This document shows positions 27,421-39,666 of a DNA stretch of 64,000 nucleotides, one piece after another. The position numbers were made by a program, and so were the translations under genes. The stretch lies in NCBI RefSeq assembly GCF_042477335.2, contig NC_091256.1, positions 27,370,501 through 27,434,500 on the forward strand, read 5' to 3'. The DNA is from Ovis canadensis. Lineage: Eukaryota > Chordata > Mammalia > Artiodactyla > Bovidae. A model generated the notes under the pieces. The model saw nothing but the letters and a program-made list of their open reading frames with translations, did no database searches and was not told the origin of the DNA. The stretch's first letter is position 1; each line of letters begins with the position of its first letter.

Positions 27421-28400
27421 TCAGTTCAGTTCAGTCACTCAGTCGTGTCCGACTCTTTGCGACCCCATGAATTGCAGCACACCAGGCCTACCTGTCCATC
27501 ATCAACTCCCAGAGTTCACTCAAATTCACGTCCATCAAGTCAGTGATGCCATCCAGCCATCTCATCCTCTGTCGTCCCCTTCTCCTCCTGCCCCCAATCC
27601 CTCCCAGCATCAAAGTCTTTTCCAATGAGTCAACTGTTCATATGAGGTGGCCAAAGTACTGGAGTTTCAGCTTCAGCATCATTCCTTCCAAAGAAATCCC
27701 AGGGCTGATCTCCTTCAGAATGGACTGGTTGGATCTCCTTGCAGTCCAAGGGACTCTCAAGAGTCTTCTCCAACACCACAGTTCAAAAGCATAAATTCTT
27801 CGGTGCTCAGCTTTCTTCACAATCCAACTCTCATATCCATGCATGTCTACTGGAAAAACCATAGCCTTGACTGGATGGAACTTTTTTGACAAAGTAATGT
27901 CTCTGCTTTTGAATATGTTATCTAGGTTGGTCATAACTTTCCTTGCAAGGAGTAAGCGTCTTTTAATTTCATGGCTGCAATCACTGTCTGCTCTGATTTT
28001 GGAGCCCCCCCCCAAATAAAATCTGACACTGTTTCCACTATTTCCCCATCTATTTCCCATGAAGTGATGGGATCAGATGCCACAATCTTAGTTTTCTGAA
28101 TATTGATCTTTAAGCCAACTTTTCACTCTCCTCTTTCACTTTCATCAAGAGGCTTTTTAGCTCCTCTTCACTTTCTTCCATAAGGGTGGTGTCATCTGCA
28201 TTTCTGAAGTTATTGATATTTCTCCCAGCAGTCTTGATTCCAGCTTGTGCTTCTGCCAGCCCAGCGTTTCTCATGATGTACTCTGCATAGAAGTTACGTA
28301 AGCAGGGTGACAATATACAGCCTTGACATACTCCTTTTCCTATTTGGAACGAGTCTGTTATTCCATGTTCAGTTATAACTGTTGCTTCCTGACCTGCATA
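27421..28400 (-). mobile_element. BovB LINE, 980-bp 3' part
   Basis: Runs from the GTTCA tail to about the codons for ATVRTGHG. RT frame broken at least twice (pieces at 28060-27638 and 28313-28110), with an NADD-type change in the catalytic box (tyrosine lost). Confidence 0.93.
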
Positions 28401-28951
28401 TAATCTCTTTAAAATTTCTTACAGTTATTGTCACAAGAAATTATATTACTGCAAAATCTACAGCACAGCACTGATCCTTGATTATCTGAATAAAAAGTAT
28501 ATTCAATGTTAAAACTGATAAATGTTTAAAAATACTACAAATGGTTAGAAATGATCTATGACAAAAACTTTATAAAGATTTCTCTTGGGCTTTTCACAGA
28601 AAAATTACCAAATTAATACTATGTGATTAGACAAAAGTAGGAAAACCACTTCCTAAGTTAAATAAGTTTATACTATCAAGATCTAAGAAAAATTAGAATA
28701 AATTATTATCTTAAAGGTATTTTTCTTATAACTAAGTCTCTATAATAAAAGATTACAGTTATCACATGAATTTTTTTGTTTATTTTTAAGGAACAAATGT
28801 AGGCATGCTTTTTTTCTTTAATATCAAATGTATTTATATCAAGTTTTCTCTTTTTTTGTATCTATCTAAATTTATCCTAAATTGCTATGACATTGAGTTA
28901 CACTTGTTTATTTAAATATTAATATGGTTTTTGTTGTTAATAAATTATTAC
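28401..28951. other. No feature recognised
   Basis: Very AT-rich; no gene or named repeat. Confidence 0.4.
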
Positions 28952-29600
28952 CATTCTTATAATTCTAATAATCTCATGATCCTAATGTGAAATATTAAGT
29001 CCATAATAATTTTAACTTAGCCTATGTATTTATTGGTGCTTTACTTTCAAAATGAATCCTTTATTTCTCTTTATCCTATATTTGCATGTAAAATGCTTAA
29101 ATTATATATCAAACTTTTGTTATTTATACCTGTAAATTTGGAGCATAATCCATTTGGATGAACACATCAGCTTAAAGAATGCAGTGCAAATGTACTGCTT
29201 TGATCAAGTAAGATTATATTATATGTTAATTTCATATTATTACATGTTATTTATGATATATACTTATTGACAGGGCATCAAAAATAAGCTTCAGTATTCT
29301 CTAAAAACATACTGGAAGATAATAGAGCATTTTCTATTACATTCCAAATTTATCATACTACAATCTGTTTTAAAAGAGGTCCTGATTAAATGTCTTATGT
29401 TAGATTGTTCAATTATTACACCAAAAATGTAACTCTAGTTTGTCAGGGAGCTTCTTACTTTCAAGAGCCAAGCATGTTTATAATTGAATTCTTCTTGATT
29501 TTGAAAATAAAATGTCAATGAATACATAGGCTAAGTTAAAGTCATTATTGAATTAATAGTTTTGCATTAGAATCATGAAATTATTAGTATTATAAGAATG
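28952..29600. repeat. 649-bp structure with ~102-bp inverted terminal arms
   Basis: Left arm 28952-29053 and right arm 29498-29600 are about 85% reverse-complementary, sharing blocks such as CATTCTTATAAT and TTTAACTTAGCCTATGTATT. The 444-bp interior has no long ORF. The layout fits an old non-autonomous DNA transposon, but I do not recognise it and could not define flanking duplications. Confidence 0.7.
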
Positions 29601-29638
29601 ACAATATATAAATAGATTTATATGAATGATAATGTGCC

Positions 29639-30927
29639 AAGAATGTTCAAACTATGGCACAATTGTACACATTTCACAAGCTAACAAAGCAATGCTCAAA
29701 TTCTCCAAGCTAGGCTTCAACAGTACATGAACCGAGAACTTCCAGATGTTCAAGCTGGATTTAGAAAAGGCAGAGGAACCAGAGATTAAATTGCCAACAT
29801 CCATTGGGTCATGAAAACTCAAGAAAATTCCAGAGAAACCTCTACTTCTGCTTCATTGACTACACTAAAGCTTTTGACTGTGTGGATCACAACACACTGG
29901 AAAATTCTTCAGGAGATGGGAATACCAGACCTGCCTCCAGGAAACCTATATGCAGGTTAAGAAGTAACAATTAGAACCGGACATGGAACAACAGACTGGT
30001 GTCAAATTGGGAAATCAGTATGTCAAGGCTGTATAGTGTTATCCTGCATATTTAACTTATATTCAGAGCACATCATGTGAAGTGCCAGGCTGGATGAAGC
30101 ACAAGTTGGAATCAAGATTTCTAGGAGATATATCGATAACCTCAGATATGAAGATGACACCACCCATATGGCAGAAAGTGAAGAGGAACTAAAGACCCTC
30201 TTGATGAAAATGAAAGAGGAGAGAGAAAAAGCTGGTTTAAAACAAAACTTTCAAAAAACGAAGATCATGGCATCTGGTCCCATCACTTCATGGCAAATAG
30301 ATGGGGGAAACAATGGAAACAGTGACAAACTTTATTTTCTTGGGCTCCAAAATCACTGCAGATGGTGAGTACAGTCATGAAATTAAAAGTAGCTTGCTGC
30401 TTGGGGAAAAAAAAAAAAAACTATGACAAAACTAGACAGCATATTAAAATGCAGAGACATTACTTTGCCAAGAAATTTCTACATAATCAGTGCTATAGTT
30501 TTTTCAGTAGTCATGTATGGATGTGAGAGTTGGACTATGAAGAAGACTAAGCACCCAAGAACTGATGTTTTTGAACTGTGGTGTTGGATAAGATTCTAGA
30601 GAGCCCCTTGGACTGCAAGGGGATCAAATCAGTCAATCCTAAAGATCAGTCCTGGGTGTTCACTGGAAGGACTGACGTTGAAGCTGAAGCTCCAATACTT
30701 TGGCCACCTGATGTGACGAGCTGACTCACTGAAAAAGATCCTGATGCTGTGGAAGACTGAAGGCAGGAGGGGAAGAGGACGACAAAGGATGAGATGGTTG
30801 GATGGTATCAGCGACTCAATGGACATGAATTTGAGCAAGGTCTAGGACTTGGTGTTGGACAGGGAAGCCTGGAGTGCTGCAGTCCATGGAGCTGAAAAAA
30901 GCTGGACATGACTGAGTGGCTAAACAA
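29639..30927 (+). mobile_element. BovB LINE, 1.29 kb, older copy
   Basis: Starts at the codons for the CSNYRTIAL region and reaches the 3' end. Frame broken repeatedly; the catalytic box reads YEDD-like at about 30150. An A-run at 30405-30420 lies inside. Confidence 0.93.
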
Positions 30928-32048
30928 AGAATGATAATCAGAATTCACGGGAAAACTAGAAAAAGCTAGGAACAAAAGAAAGAACTAGAAAACAAACTAT
31001 GGAAGAAAAATTTCCCTTCTATACATAGTATAAACAACCCTGAAGGATGGAACTTATCCTCTCTATATTCTAGTTGAATTATAAATAAAATTTAGTATCA
31101 CAATATTTACAGTAGCTTCAACTAGATTCATTACTTTTTTGTTTACATCACATGAGCATCCTGTGTACGCTCTGTATATTTAAAGCTGCATATACTTATA
31201 CATATGACAGAACCCAATTTATGTGTTTAGTTCCTCAGCTGTGTTTTTGCATCATAATTACAAATAAGTTTTAATATTTAGCAAATTTGCTTAATAAATG
31301 TAAAAACCAAAATTCCCTAAAGCCACACTACTATATAGCAATTAAATTTCTGAATGTTAGCATCTATTTTGAAAATTTCTTTTAAAGGCAGCTTTAACAA
31401 ATTTAAAATTTACTGAATTATTTGATGCATATGTTCTTCCTTAGTGAAAGCATCATATTAGTAACAGAAATATGTAGAAATTATCAATAATCATTTATGA
31501 GACAGAACCAACTTGTCAGTTCATATTAGTTTATATATTGTTGTGTTGGTAATGAGTGTGAAAGTAAGAATTAAATGACTTAAATAAAATAAATTTTGAA
31601 ATCCTACTTTAATATAAAATCTGCCTGTTTGAACTTAAAAAATGTTCGTTCTATGATAAAGTTTTTCTCATATATGGATACAGCATTGCCATTGTAATTC
31701 TGGTCTTGACACTGATCTAAGACTTAGACTTCATTCTCTACTCTTTTCAAACACTCGTCTGGTTTCTGTTTAGTCTTCAATAAAGATCAATGAGGTAACA
31801 GAAATCACTTGCTCAGGTCGAAAATTTTTAAGTGTCTACTTGGAAAATCTTTGCACACATCTTAAAGTACTGTTGGAAGAAATTAATGTTCTCCATGCCA
31901 GCTAATTTATGTCTAAAGTAACTAGTCTGGGATTTATCCATTATATAATGGTCTATCACTGGTCAATATTCCCCAATTTCAGTACACTTGGGTTCCTCAT
32001 CTTGTCTCCTCCTACTAGTAAGATTTACTCTACAACTCCTTGTTACAT
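30928..32048. other. No feature recognised
   Basis: AT-rich, apparently single-copy DNA. Confidence 0.4.
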
Positions 32049-32060
32049 TTTCATTCGCAT

Positions 32061-32278
32061 GAAATAGAAGTGAAAGAGTTAGTTTTTCAGTCATGTCCAA
32101 CTCTTTGTGACCCCATGGGGCTGCCTGTCACTCTCCTCTGTCCATGGAATTCTCCAGGCAAGTATATTGAGTGAGTTACTATTTCCTTTTCCAGGGGATC
32201 TTCCTGACCCCAGGGGTCGAACCCAGGTTTCCTGCATTGCAGGTGGGTTTTTTAATCATCTGAGCCGCTAGAGAAGCC
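32061..32278 (-). mobile_element. Bov-tA/BovA2 SINE with target-site duplication
   Basis: Full reverse SINE. TTTCATTCGCAT (32049-32060) and TTTCATTCTCAT (32279-32290) flank it. Confidence 0.93.
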
Positions 32279-33150
32279 TTTCATTCTCATACTCATATCC
32301 AAAGCCTAATATGCCAATAAGATCATTTTTTAAAAGGGGTAAAAAGCATTTTTATATATTTATATATTAAATGGGTTCCAAATATAAGATTGCTATGAAA
32401 TAAGGCATACAATTTGAATCTTCATTTTATTTGTCTACAAGATCGACTTCTATTGATGACTCCTACCCGTCCCTAGTGCTCTCTTCCTTTGGCCAATGGC
32501 ACAAAATGACTCTGATGCTCGTGCTAACTCAGCGATAGTCTTTACTGGTCCCTGTTCTTCAATCCAAGTGAAGAATTGTTTCTGTTCAGGTTTTTACTCT
32601 CTATTTCAAGTCATTATTATGCCATTCTTGAATTACTGTGAATCTTTCAGGACAATTTTCCTTGTCTCTGGCATTTTCCCTCTCTGAAATCATATTCTCT
32701 TAGCAACTTTGCTTGTTACTGTGTGTATGACAGTATGACTTATGACTTATGACTTATGACACAGTATTGCAATTGTCAATTCAGTTGTCTTGTTATACAT
32801 CTAGACAGTAAATTCATTAAAAACAGGATTATCTTCTTCAACACTGTATTACTAGCTCATTGTAAAATGTGTAAAACATATGATAAGCAAAATACAATTT
32901 TCAGTAAACAACCCCCTTGATCTGCTATTTAGATTGCCATCTTGTGTTTTTCAGTGTTTTTTCTATCACATTTATCAGAACACCATAATTATCCAATGGT
33001 TCCACTGATTAATCAACCACACACCATTAGCAAACATAGGCCATGGATTTTTGTACCTATCATCATAATGAACTTGTTCTCACAGAAACTGTTAATGTAA
33101 TGTTACTATTAACTAACAATTTCTTCTATTATTTATTGTTAATAAGCAGA
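32279..33150. other. No gene; short heptamer tandem repeat inside
   Basis: Unassigned AT-rich DNA. At 32731-32760 a 7-base unit (ATGACTT) is repeated about four times. Confidence 0.45.
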
Positions 33151-34500
33151 AAGTAGAATAAATGGACATTCAACAAACATTGAGGTAGTGCACATATTGT
33201 GTTTTATTTCCTTCTAGGCTCCTAGTCACAAAAAGATTGTTATTAATTAACTAATTAATTCAATACATACTTTTGAAATCATGCTATGGGATAAGAATTT
33301 CAATGAGTTGAAGCTAGAAAAGTGGGTAAAGTCGTTCCTGAATCCCCATTAAAATTGGATTACAGTTAGAATATGTGGATATAGGTCAAATAATTAAAAA
33401 AATACATCTTAGAAACAGGAAAGAACAGGATGCTTTGGAGAGCATAAAATAAGACAAACTAGTCTAGAAGGTAAGAGGGAAGTAGAAAATCATAAAGCTG
33501 AGGAGGTCAGTGGACAATGAAGACTATCATTTAAATAAGCAAGATCAGGAGCTTAGAAACCTGAATGAATAACTGGATAAAATGAAATTACAGACTGATG
33601 GGATAAGAGAAAAGCATCGTTGGAGTGGGGAGCACTAAAGCAAAGTCTTTCATTTGGGACAGGTGGTGTTTTGAGATGCTTGTGAAATACCCAAGTAGTT
33701 AGTTCTAAGAAATAGTCAACGCTAAGAACGTGAGGCCAAAGAATTAGATGTGGACCTTAGACATGTATGTGTGAGACTGTAGTATGAGAAGATTATAGGC
33801 TACACAGGAGTATGTGCCATCATCTATGGCAGGTTTAAAGAGAGAAAAATTTAAGTCCTTGGCTGTGGCTCTGACATTCCCTCAACATTAACCAAAAAGC
33901 AAAGAAGCCTGTAAAAGAATCTGACATGAGCCAGAGACAGAAAGCCAAGTGAATAAAATGTCCAAGAACCAAAGAACATATTGAGGAAGAGGTCAACAAG
34001 TCTAATACTCTGGGTGTCAAACATGTATGAAATAAAAAGTTTCCACTGGATCCACTGGCACACAATTTATAAAACTCTTTTTATTTTTTCAAACAAACAA
34101 AAAAATAAAAACAGAATGTTAGAAGCTGATTAGAAAGAGTTTAGGGAGAGAGGAAAAAAGTAAATGTAAATATTTTTTGAAGACATAGCTGTAAAAAGAG
34201 AATGGGAAAGGCTAGAGCCCGTGGGGATGCTGAGGAAAGTACCAATAAAGGGAAAAAGGTGGAACAAAATTAGAAAAGAAGATAACTGAAAATTTAGGTA
34301 TTTTAAAAGGGACTGGAATGAGGGTTACACTGGCATTAGGAAAAGAGAATATTATTCCACCACAAGCAATAAGAAGTAGGAAAGAATAACTTCAACTACT
34401 GTAAGTTTGGATATTTAATGGGAGAAAATTGAAAACAAAAGAAACAATATTTTTAGAATTTTCTATGAAAATATGGGAGCTTAAATACTGGCTATGTTTT
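33150..34500. repeat. Probable ancient interspersed repeat (L2-age, unassigned)
   Basis: Several landmarks of an old purine-rich mammalian repeat are visible: ATTCAACAAACATTGAGG, GAGATGCTTGTGAAATACCC, then a long A/G-rich stretch. The match is diffuse and I would not press the class. Confidence 0.35.
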
Positions 34501-35601
34501 GGAAGAGAAAGCAGGATATAATAGATAAGCAAAATGAGAGAAGACTGTCAGAATGTGTGGAGATTATAAGTGTTACCGCAGAGCAAATTTACAGAAGTTG
34601 TGAAAATTTCTTAATTAGCACTGTTCAGTGATGAAGGTAGTTTTTAAGTGAACTAATAATTGCTATTGTACTGTAAATTCTAAGCTGGTTATTTTCTTTT
34701 ATACCTCTAAATTCAAAAATGATACTTGTCTTTTCATCATTGCTGATGACACATGACCTTGAATTTTTAACCTTTTTGTTGAAATCTATTTTACATAGGG
34801 TAAATGTGTACATATATTGATTTCCACTGTGATGACTTTCAACATATTCATCAACTGTGTAAACCATACCACTATCAAAATACAGAAAATTGTTGTTGGC
34901 TTAGAAAGGCCCTTCATAGAACTTCTTTTTTCATCTCCTCCACATGAGATTTCTACCGTGAGCATTTCAAAACAGATTGGTTTGATGGAGCTCCAATGTT
35001 TCATAAAAATGGAATCTTGCATTGTGTTCTCATTTGCATTTGCTTCTTCCACTCCTTATAATGATTAAGACATTCATTCACATTGCTTTCATATATCATC
35101 AGTTTTTTGTTGTTGTTGTTGTTGTTATTCCTCCATGGTATTACATTGCAGGATGATGCCATAATTTGTTAATCCATTATTCATTAGTTGACATTAGGAT
35201 AGTTCCCAATTACTGACTATTACATGCAAATATCCTTGTACCTGCTTTTGGATTTCTGCTTCTATTTTTCTTGTCTAAGTACTTAGGAGTGGAATTGCTA
35301 TGTCATAGAGTTATTATAATTTTAATTAAAGAAGGAGCTGCCAAAGTTACTTTCCAAAGTGACTGTACTGTTTTAAGCTCCTTTTAGCAATGTATGGAGA
35401 ATTTCTGCTATTCCACATCCTTATCAAAATATCCTTAACAAAATATCCTTAACAAAAATATTTGTTGTCACTGTTTATACCATTTTATTGAATTTTTGTC
35501 TTTCTTCTATTATTGTTTTATAGGCTATCTGAATAATTCATTTATTTTGGAAAGAAGTTCTTGTATATATAATAGTAGTAGTAGTAGTAATAACTATTAT
35601 T

Positions 35602-35945
35602 ATTATACTTTTAAGGATTCCATAACAAAATATCACAGTCTGGGTGGCTTAAACAACAGAAATTTATTTCTCACAATTCTAGAGTTAGATGTTCAACATC
35701 AGTGGGTCAACAGGTTTGATTTCTCCTTAGACCATTCCCCTTTCCCTGAAAGACTGCTGCAGTATTACTGTGTTCTCATGTCACCTTTTCTCCAAGTACA
35801 TATAACCCTGGTCTCTCTCTCTCTCTCTTCTTATGAACATACCAGTCATATTGAATTAGGGCCCCATGCTTATATCCTTCTTTAACTTTTATTAACTTCT
35901 TAAAAGCCCCATCTCTGAATACAGTCATATTGGAGAGCCATATGA
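35602..35945 (-). repeat. Ancient mammalian repeat nested in L1 'A'
   Basis: Contains CAGTCTGGGTGGCTTAAACA and AGAAATTTATTTCTCACAAT, the start of the same family as 3535-3800. L1 ORF2 homology is present on both sides. Simple (TAG)n and (CT)n tracts lie at 35571-35589 and 35814-35828. Confidence 0.7.
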
Positions 35946-36371
35946 ATTTTGGCTTCAATATATGAGTTTTGGAAAGACAAATATATATAAACATATAATT
36001 ATTTTATGTAAGTATAAAATATTTCCCCATCCTGTTCTGCCATCATTTTGTGAAACATATTTTTTGATGGGCAGATTTTAATTTTGAAGGAACCAGGTTA
36101 TGCTTTTCTAAAAATGTTACACTTTCTGGGTCCAATTTAAGAAATACTTGCTCACTCAAAATCTGAGAAAATATGTACCTACGTTTTCTTCTAGAAACTT
36201 TTTAATACTTGTGTTTTTATTTATCTCAATGATTCATCTCAAATTAATTTTTGATGTTTGGTGTGAGATAAATGACGAGTTTCAACATTTTAAAGTATTT
36301 ATAAGCTGTCCCAGCCATTTGTTTCAAAGATTTTCCATTTTCCTTGGAACATCTTTGACATGATTTAAGTG

Positions 36372-36530
36372 TGTGAGGAAAGTATTAGTTGCTCAGCCAT
36401 GTCCAACTCTTTACAACCCCATGGACTGTAGAGCCCACCAGGCTCCTCTGTTCATGGAATTCTCCAGCTAAGAATACTGGAGTGGGTTGCTATTTCTTCC
36501 TCCAGGGGATTTTCCCAACCCAGGGATAGA
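36372..36530 (-). mobile_element. BovA2 SINE, 5'-truncated, in L1 'A'
   Basis: Reverse SINE body with the GGACTGTAGAGCCCACCAGG core; the tRNA-like head is missing. Confidence 0.85.
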
Positions 36531-36610
36531 GCTCTGTTCTCCAAATGTCTTTGTACCTTTCTATTCTCAGATCCATGCCACAGTCTTTTGGTTAATGTGG
36601 AAATAGAGTC

Positions 36611-36790
36611 AGTTCAGTTCAGTCGTTCAGTCGTGTCCCATTCTTTGCAACCCTGTGGACTGCAGCATGCCAGGCCTCCCTGTCCATCACCAACTCCTGG
36701 AGCTTACTCAAACTCATGTCCATTGAGTCAGTGATGCCATCCAACCATTTCATCCTCTGTCGTCCCCTTCTCTTCCTGCCCTCAATCTTT
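36611..36790 (-). mobile_element. BovB LINE, 180-bp 3' end in L1 'A'
   Basis: GTTCA tail and the terminal 160 bp of BovB. L1 homology continues on both sides. Confidence 0.9.
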
Positions 36791-36914
36791 TGATAACTCT
36801 AAGTAAATTAGTATATGTCTTTTTATTGGTTCTTCTTTTTAATGATCACCCTGGCTATCCATTTTTTTTAATGTGAGATATTTTATTGTTAGTTATTTAT
36901 TTTTAAATTAATTT

Positions 36915-37616
36915 TAATATAATCTAACACATACCATATAGAAAACACTGAGGAATCAATGTACAAAAGTTGATGCTATTATATTTGGATAAAGTTGGCA
37001 AGTTCTGTTACTTACTTTTAGTCCAGGAAATAGCATCAAGGAAATATATTGCAATAGATGTGTGAAGTTTGGCCCCCCGTTTACCTGAAGTTGTCACTAA
37101 TTAGAAACAGATGTGAAATTTTATTGGTTCCCCTGGAACCATTTAGACTCCTTACACAAATTCTATCTATTAATACTTTTTAAGCAGACTATCTTTCCTA
37201 GGTCCAAATATTCTGAAATAGTCTGCAGTACTAATCTTGCAAAAAAAAAAAAAATCAATCCCTAAGCCATCAAAACACAGTTTGATAACTGGCACAATTG
37301 CTTCAATGGCTCCTAAATCTTCACTTCTTCCTGTAAATTCAATTTATAGAATGAGGTGAAAAAGTAACTTTGATCAATATATCTTGGTGCAACACACATC
37401 AGTATTGGCACCTTTTATAGGCATTCCTAATGGGCAAGATCCAAGCATAAAAATTTTTCCTAAAACATTTTCAATTATAGATTGTGGAAAATTCTTGCTT
37501 TTGCCAATTTCTTGTATCCACTTTTCCATTAGGCTAAATTTCCCAAAGTTAGAGTCTTGCATTGCAGTTACTCTTCAGAAACCAAAAAGGGCTTCGAAAT
37601 CTCAGTCAGTTTAAAT
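36915..37616 (-). pseudogene. Poly(A) polymerase processed pseudogene, main part
   Basis: The parent (PAPOLA or its retrogene PAPOLB) is the nuclear enzyme that adds poly(A) tails to mRNA. The 62-codon ORF 37562-37374 contains KWIQEIGKSKNFPQSIIENV, then LGSCPLG and IKGANTDV, colinear with the nucleotidyltransferase core. The catalytic GS is kept but the D-x-D pair reads N-T-D. Further downstream, in shifting frames, are FFTSFY, LQEEVK, VRSLNGSRGTN and an NLPTLSKYNSIN-like segment, ending near 36915, so about the first 40-45% of the protein is covered. The parent region spans several exons and there are no introns here. The rest lies at 39667-39900, beyond a BovB. Confidence 0.88.
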
Positions 37617-37664
37617 CAGTCTCCTCTTGGGTCTGCACAGTGGAAGTAAGAAATAGATTTAAGG

Positions 37665-37918
37665 GTCTAGATCTGATAGATAGAGTGCCTGATGAACTAT
37701 GGAATGACATTCGTGACATTGTACAGGAGACAGGGATCAAGACCATCCCCGTGGAAAAGAAATGCAAAAAAGCAAAATGGCTGTCTGGGGAGGCCTTACA
37801 AATAGCTGTGAAAAGAAGAGAGGTGAAAAGCAAAGGAGAAAAGGTAAGATATAAGCATCTGGATGCAGAGTTCCAAAGAATAGCAAGAAGAGATAAGAAA
37901 GCCTTCTTCAGTAATTAA
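37665..37918 (+). pseudogene. BovB ORF2 linker segment upstream of the frameshift
   Basis: Encodes the FKGLDLIDRVPDELWNDIRD...KKCKKAKWLSGEALQIAVKR stretch that precedes the RT domain in BovB. It ends at a TAA inside a one-codon substitution and the frame is also shifted immediately downstream, so it is not continuous with the RT ORF. The longer open frame that starts at 37562 includes non-BovB sequence by chance. Confidence 0.88.
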
Positions 37919-39210
37919 TGCAAAGAAATAGAGGAAATAAAAACAGAATGGGAAAGGCTAGAGATCTCTTCAATAAAATTAAAGATACCAAGGGAACATT
38001 TCATACAAAGATGGGCTCGATAAAGGACAGAAATGGTCTGGAACTAACAGAAGCAGACACTATTAAGAAGAGATGGCAAGAATACACGGAAGAACTATAC
38101 AAAAAAGATCTTCATGACTCAGATAATCATGATGATGTGATCACTAACCTAGAGCCAGATATTTTGGAATGTGAAGTCAAGTGGGCCTTAGAAAGCATCA
38201 CTATGAACAAAGCTAGTGGAGGTGATGGAATTCCAGTTGAGCTGTTTCAAATCCTGAAAGATGATGCTGTGAAAGTGCTGCACTCAATATGCCAGCACAT
38301 TTGGAAAACTCAGCAGTGGCCACAGGACTGGAAAAGGTCAGTTTTCATTCCAATCCCAAAGAAAGACACTGCCAAAGAATGCTCAAACTACCGCACAATT
38401 GCACTCATCTCACATGCTAGTAAAGTAATGCTCAAAATTCTCCAAGCCAGGCTTCAGCAATATGTGAACCGCGAACTCCCTGATGTTCAAGCTGGTTTTA
38501 GAAAAGGCAGAGGAACCAGAGATCAAATTGCCAACATCCGCTGGATCATGGAAAAAGCAAGAGAGTCCCAGAAAAACATCTATTTCTGCTTTATTGACTA
38601 TGCCAAAGCCTTTGACTGTGTGGATCATAATAAACTGCAGAAAATTCTGAAAGAGATGGGAATACCAGACCACCTAACCTGCCTCTTGAGAAATCTGTAT
38701 GCAGGTCAGGAAGCAGCAGTTAGAACTGGACATGGAACAATAGACTGGTTCCAAATAGGAAAAGGAGTACGTCAAGGCTGTATATTGTCACCCTGCTTAT
38801 TTAACTTATATGCAGAGTACATCATGAGAAACGCTGGGTTGGAAGAAACACAAGCTGGAATCAAGATTGCCGGGAGAAATATCAAGAACCTCAGATATGC
38901 AGATGACACCACCCTTCTGGCAGAAAGTGAAGAGGAACTAAAAAGTCTCTTGATGGAAGTGAAAGAGGAGAGTGAAAAAGTTGGCTTAAAACTCAACATT
39001 CAGAAAATGAAGATCATGGCATCTGATCCCATCACTTCATGGGAAATAGATGGGGAAACAGTAGAAACAGTGTCAGACTTTTTTTTCTGGGCTCCAAAAT
39101 CACTGCACATGGTGACTGCAGCCATGAAATTAAAAAAAACTCCTTGGAAGAAAAGTTATGACCAATCTAGATGGTATATTCAGAAGCAGAAACATTACTT
39201 TGCCAACTAA
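37918..39210 (+). pseudogene. BovB reverse transcriptase, 430-codon ORF
   Basis: The best-preserved RT frame here. Landmarks: KKRWQEYTEELY at residues 50-61, KASGGDGIPVELF at 98-110, motif A FIDYAKAFD at 225-233, QGCILSP at 286-292 and the catalytic YADD at 327-330, so all three polymerase-site motifs survive. The true BovB frame starts at about residue 8; the first residues are read from a shifted frame after a 2-base insertion. A one-base deletion at the DFFFWAP point (about 39080) replaces the C-terminus. The remaining C-terminal pieces are at 39158-39346 and 39313-39567 in other frames. Without an endonuclease it cannot retrotranspose by itself. Confidence 0.92.
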
Positions 39211-39666
39211 GGTCCGTCTAGTCATGGCTATGGTTTTTCTAGCGGTCATGTATGGATGTGAAAGTTGGACTGTGAAGAAGGCCGAGCAACGAAGAATTGA
39301 TGCTTTTGCACTGTGGTGTTGGAGAAGACTCTGGAGAGTCCCTTAGACTGCAAGGAGATCCAACCAGTCCATTCTGAAGGAGATCAGCCCTGGGATTTCT
39401 TTGGAAGGCATGATGCTAAAGCTGAAGCTCCAGTACTTGGCCACCTCATGCGAAGAGTTGACTCATTGGAAAAGACTCTGATGCTGGGAGGGATTGGGGG
39501 CAGGAGGAGAAGGGGACGACAGAGGATGAGATGGCTGAATGGCATCACGGACTCGATGGACGTCTGAGTGAACTCCGGGAGATGGTGATGGACAGGGAGG
39601 CCTGGCGTGCTGCGATTCATGGGGTCGCAAAGAGTCGGACACTACTGAGCGACTGAACTGAATTGA

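Larger units (their letters stand above)
34780..36870 (-). mobile_element. Ancient L1 'A' (minus), 3' UTR and ORF2 C-terminal part, with insertions
   Basis: Reverse L1 landmarks occur in order: GGAATCTTGCATTGTGTTCT, AGGAGTGGAATTGCTATGTC (35285), TTTTAATTTTGAAGGAACCA, TTTTGATGTTTGGTGTGAGA (36250), and a final TTCTTCTTTTTAATGATCAC (about 36830). Insertions inside are the old repeat at 35602, the SINE at 36372 and the BovB at 36611. The element resumes at 39903, beyond a processed pseudogene. Confidence 0.75.
37617..39666 (+). mobile_element. BovB LINE, 2.05 kb, the longest copy in the window
   Basis: Covers ORF2 from the linker between endonuclease and RT (start near 37617) to the 3' end; the 5' UTR and endonuclease are missing. 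It interrupts the poly(A) polymerase pseudogene, whose 5' end reappears directly after 39666. The frame is damaged by a 2-base insertion near 37942 and a one-base loss in a T-run near 39080. Confidence 0.95.

Noticed and set aside
33835-34065. Two overlapping minus-strand ORFs of 70-76 codons with hydrophobic content
   Set aside because: They overlap in different frames within a purine-rich ancient repeat; neither looks coding.
37918-39210. Reverse transcriptase ORF as a candidate novel RT-based system
   Set aside because: Matches BovB motif by motif and has the BovB 3' end and tail; no associated non-coding RNA or effector.
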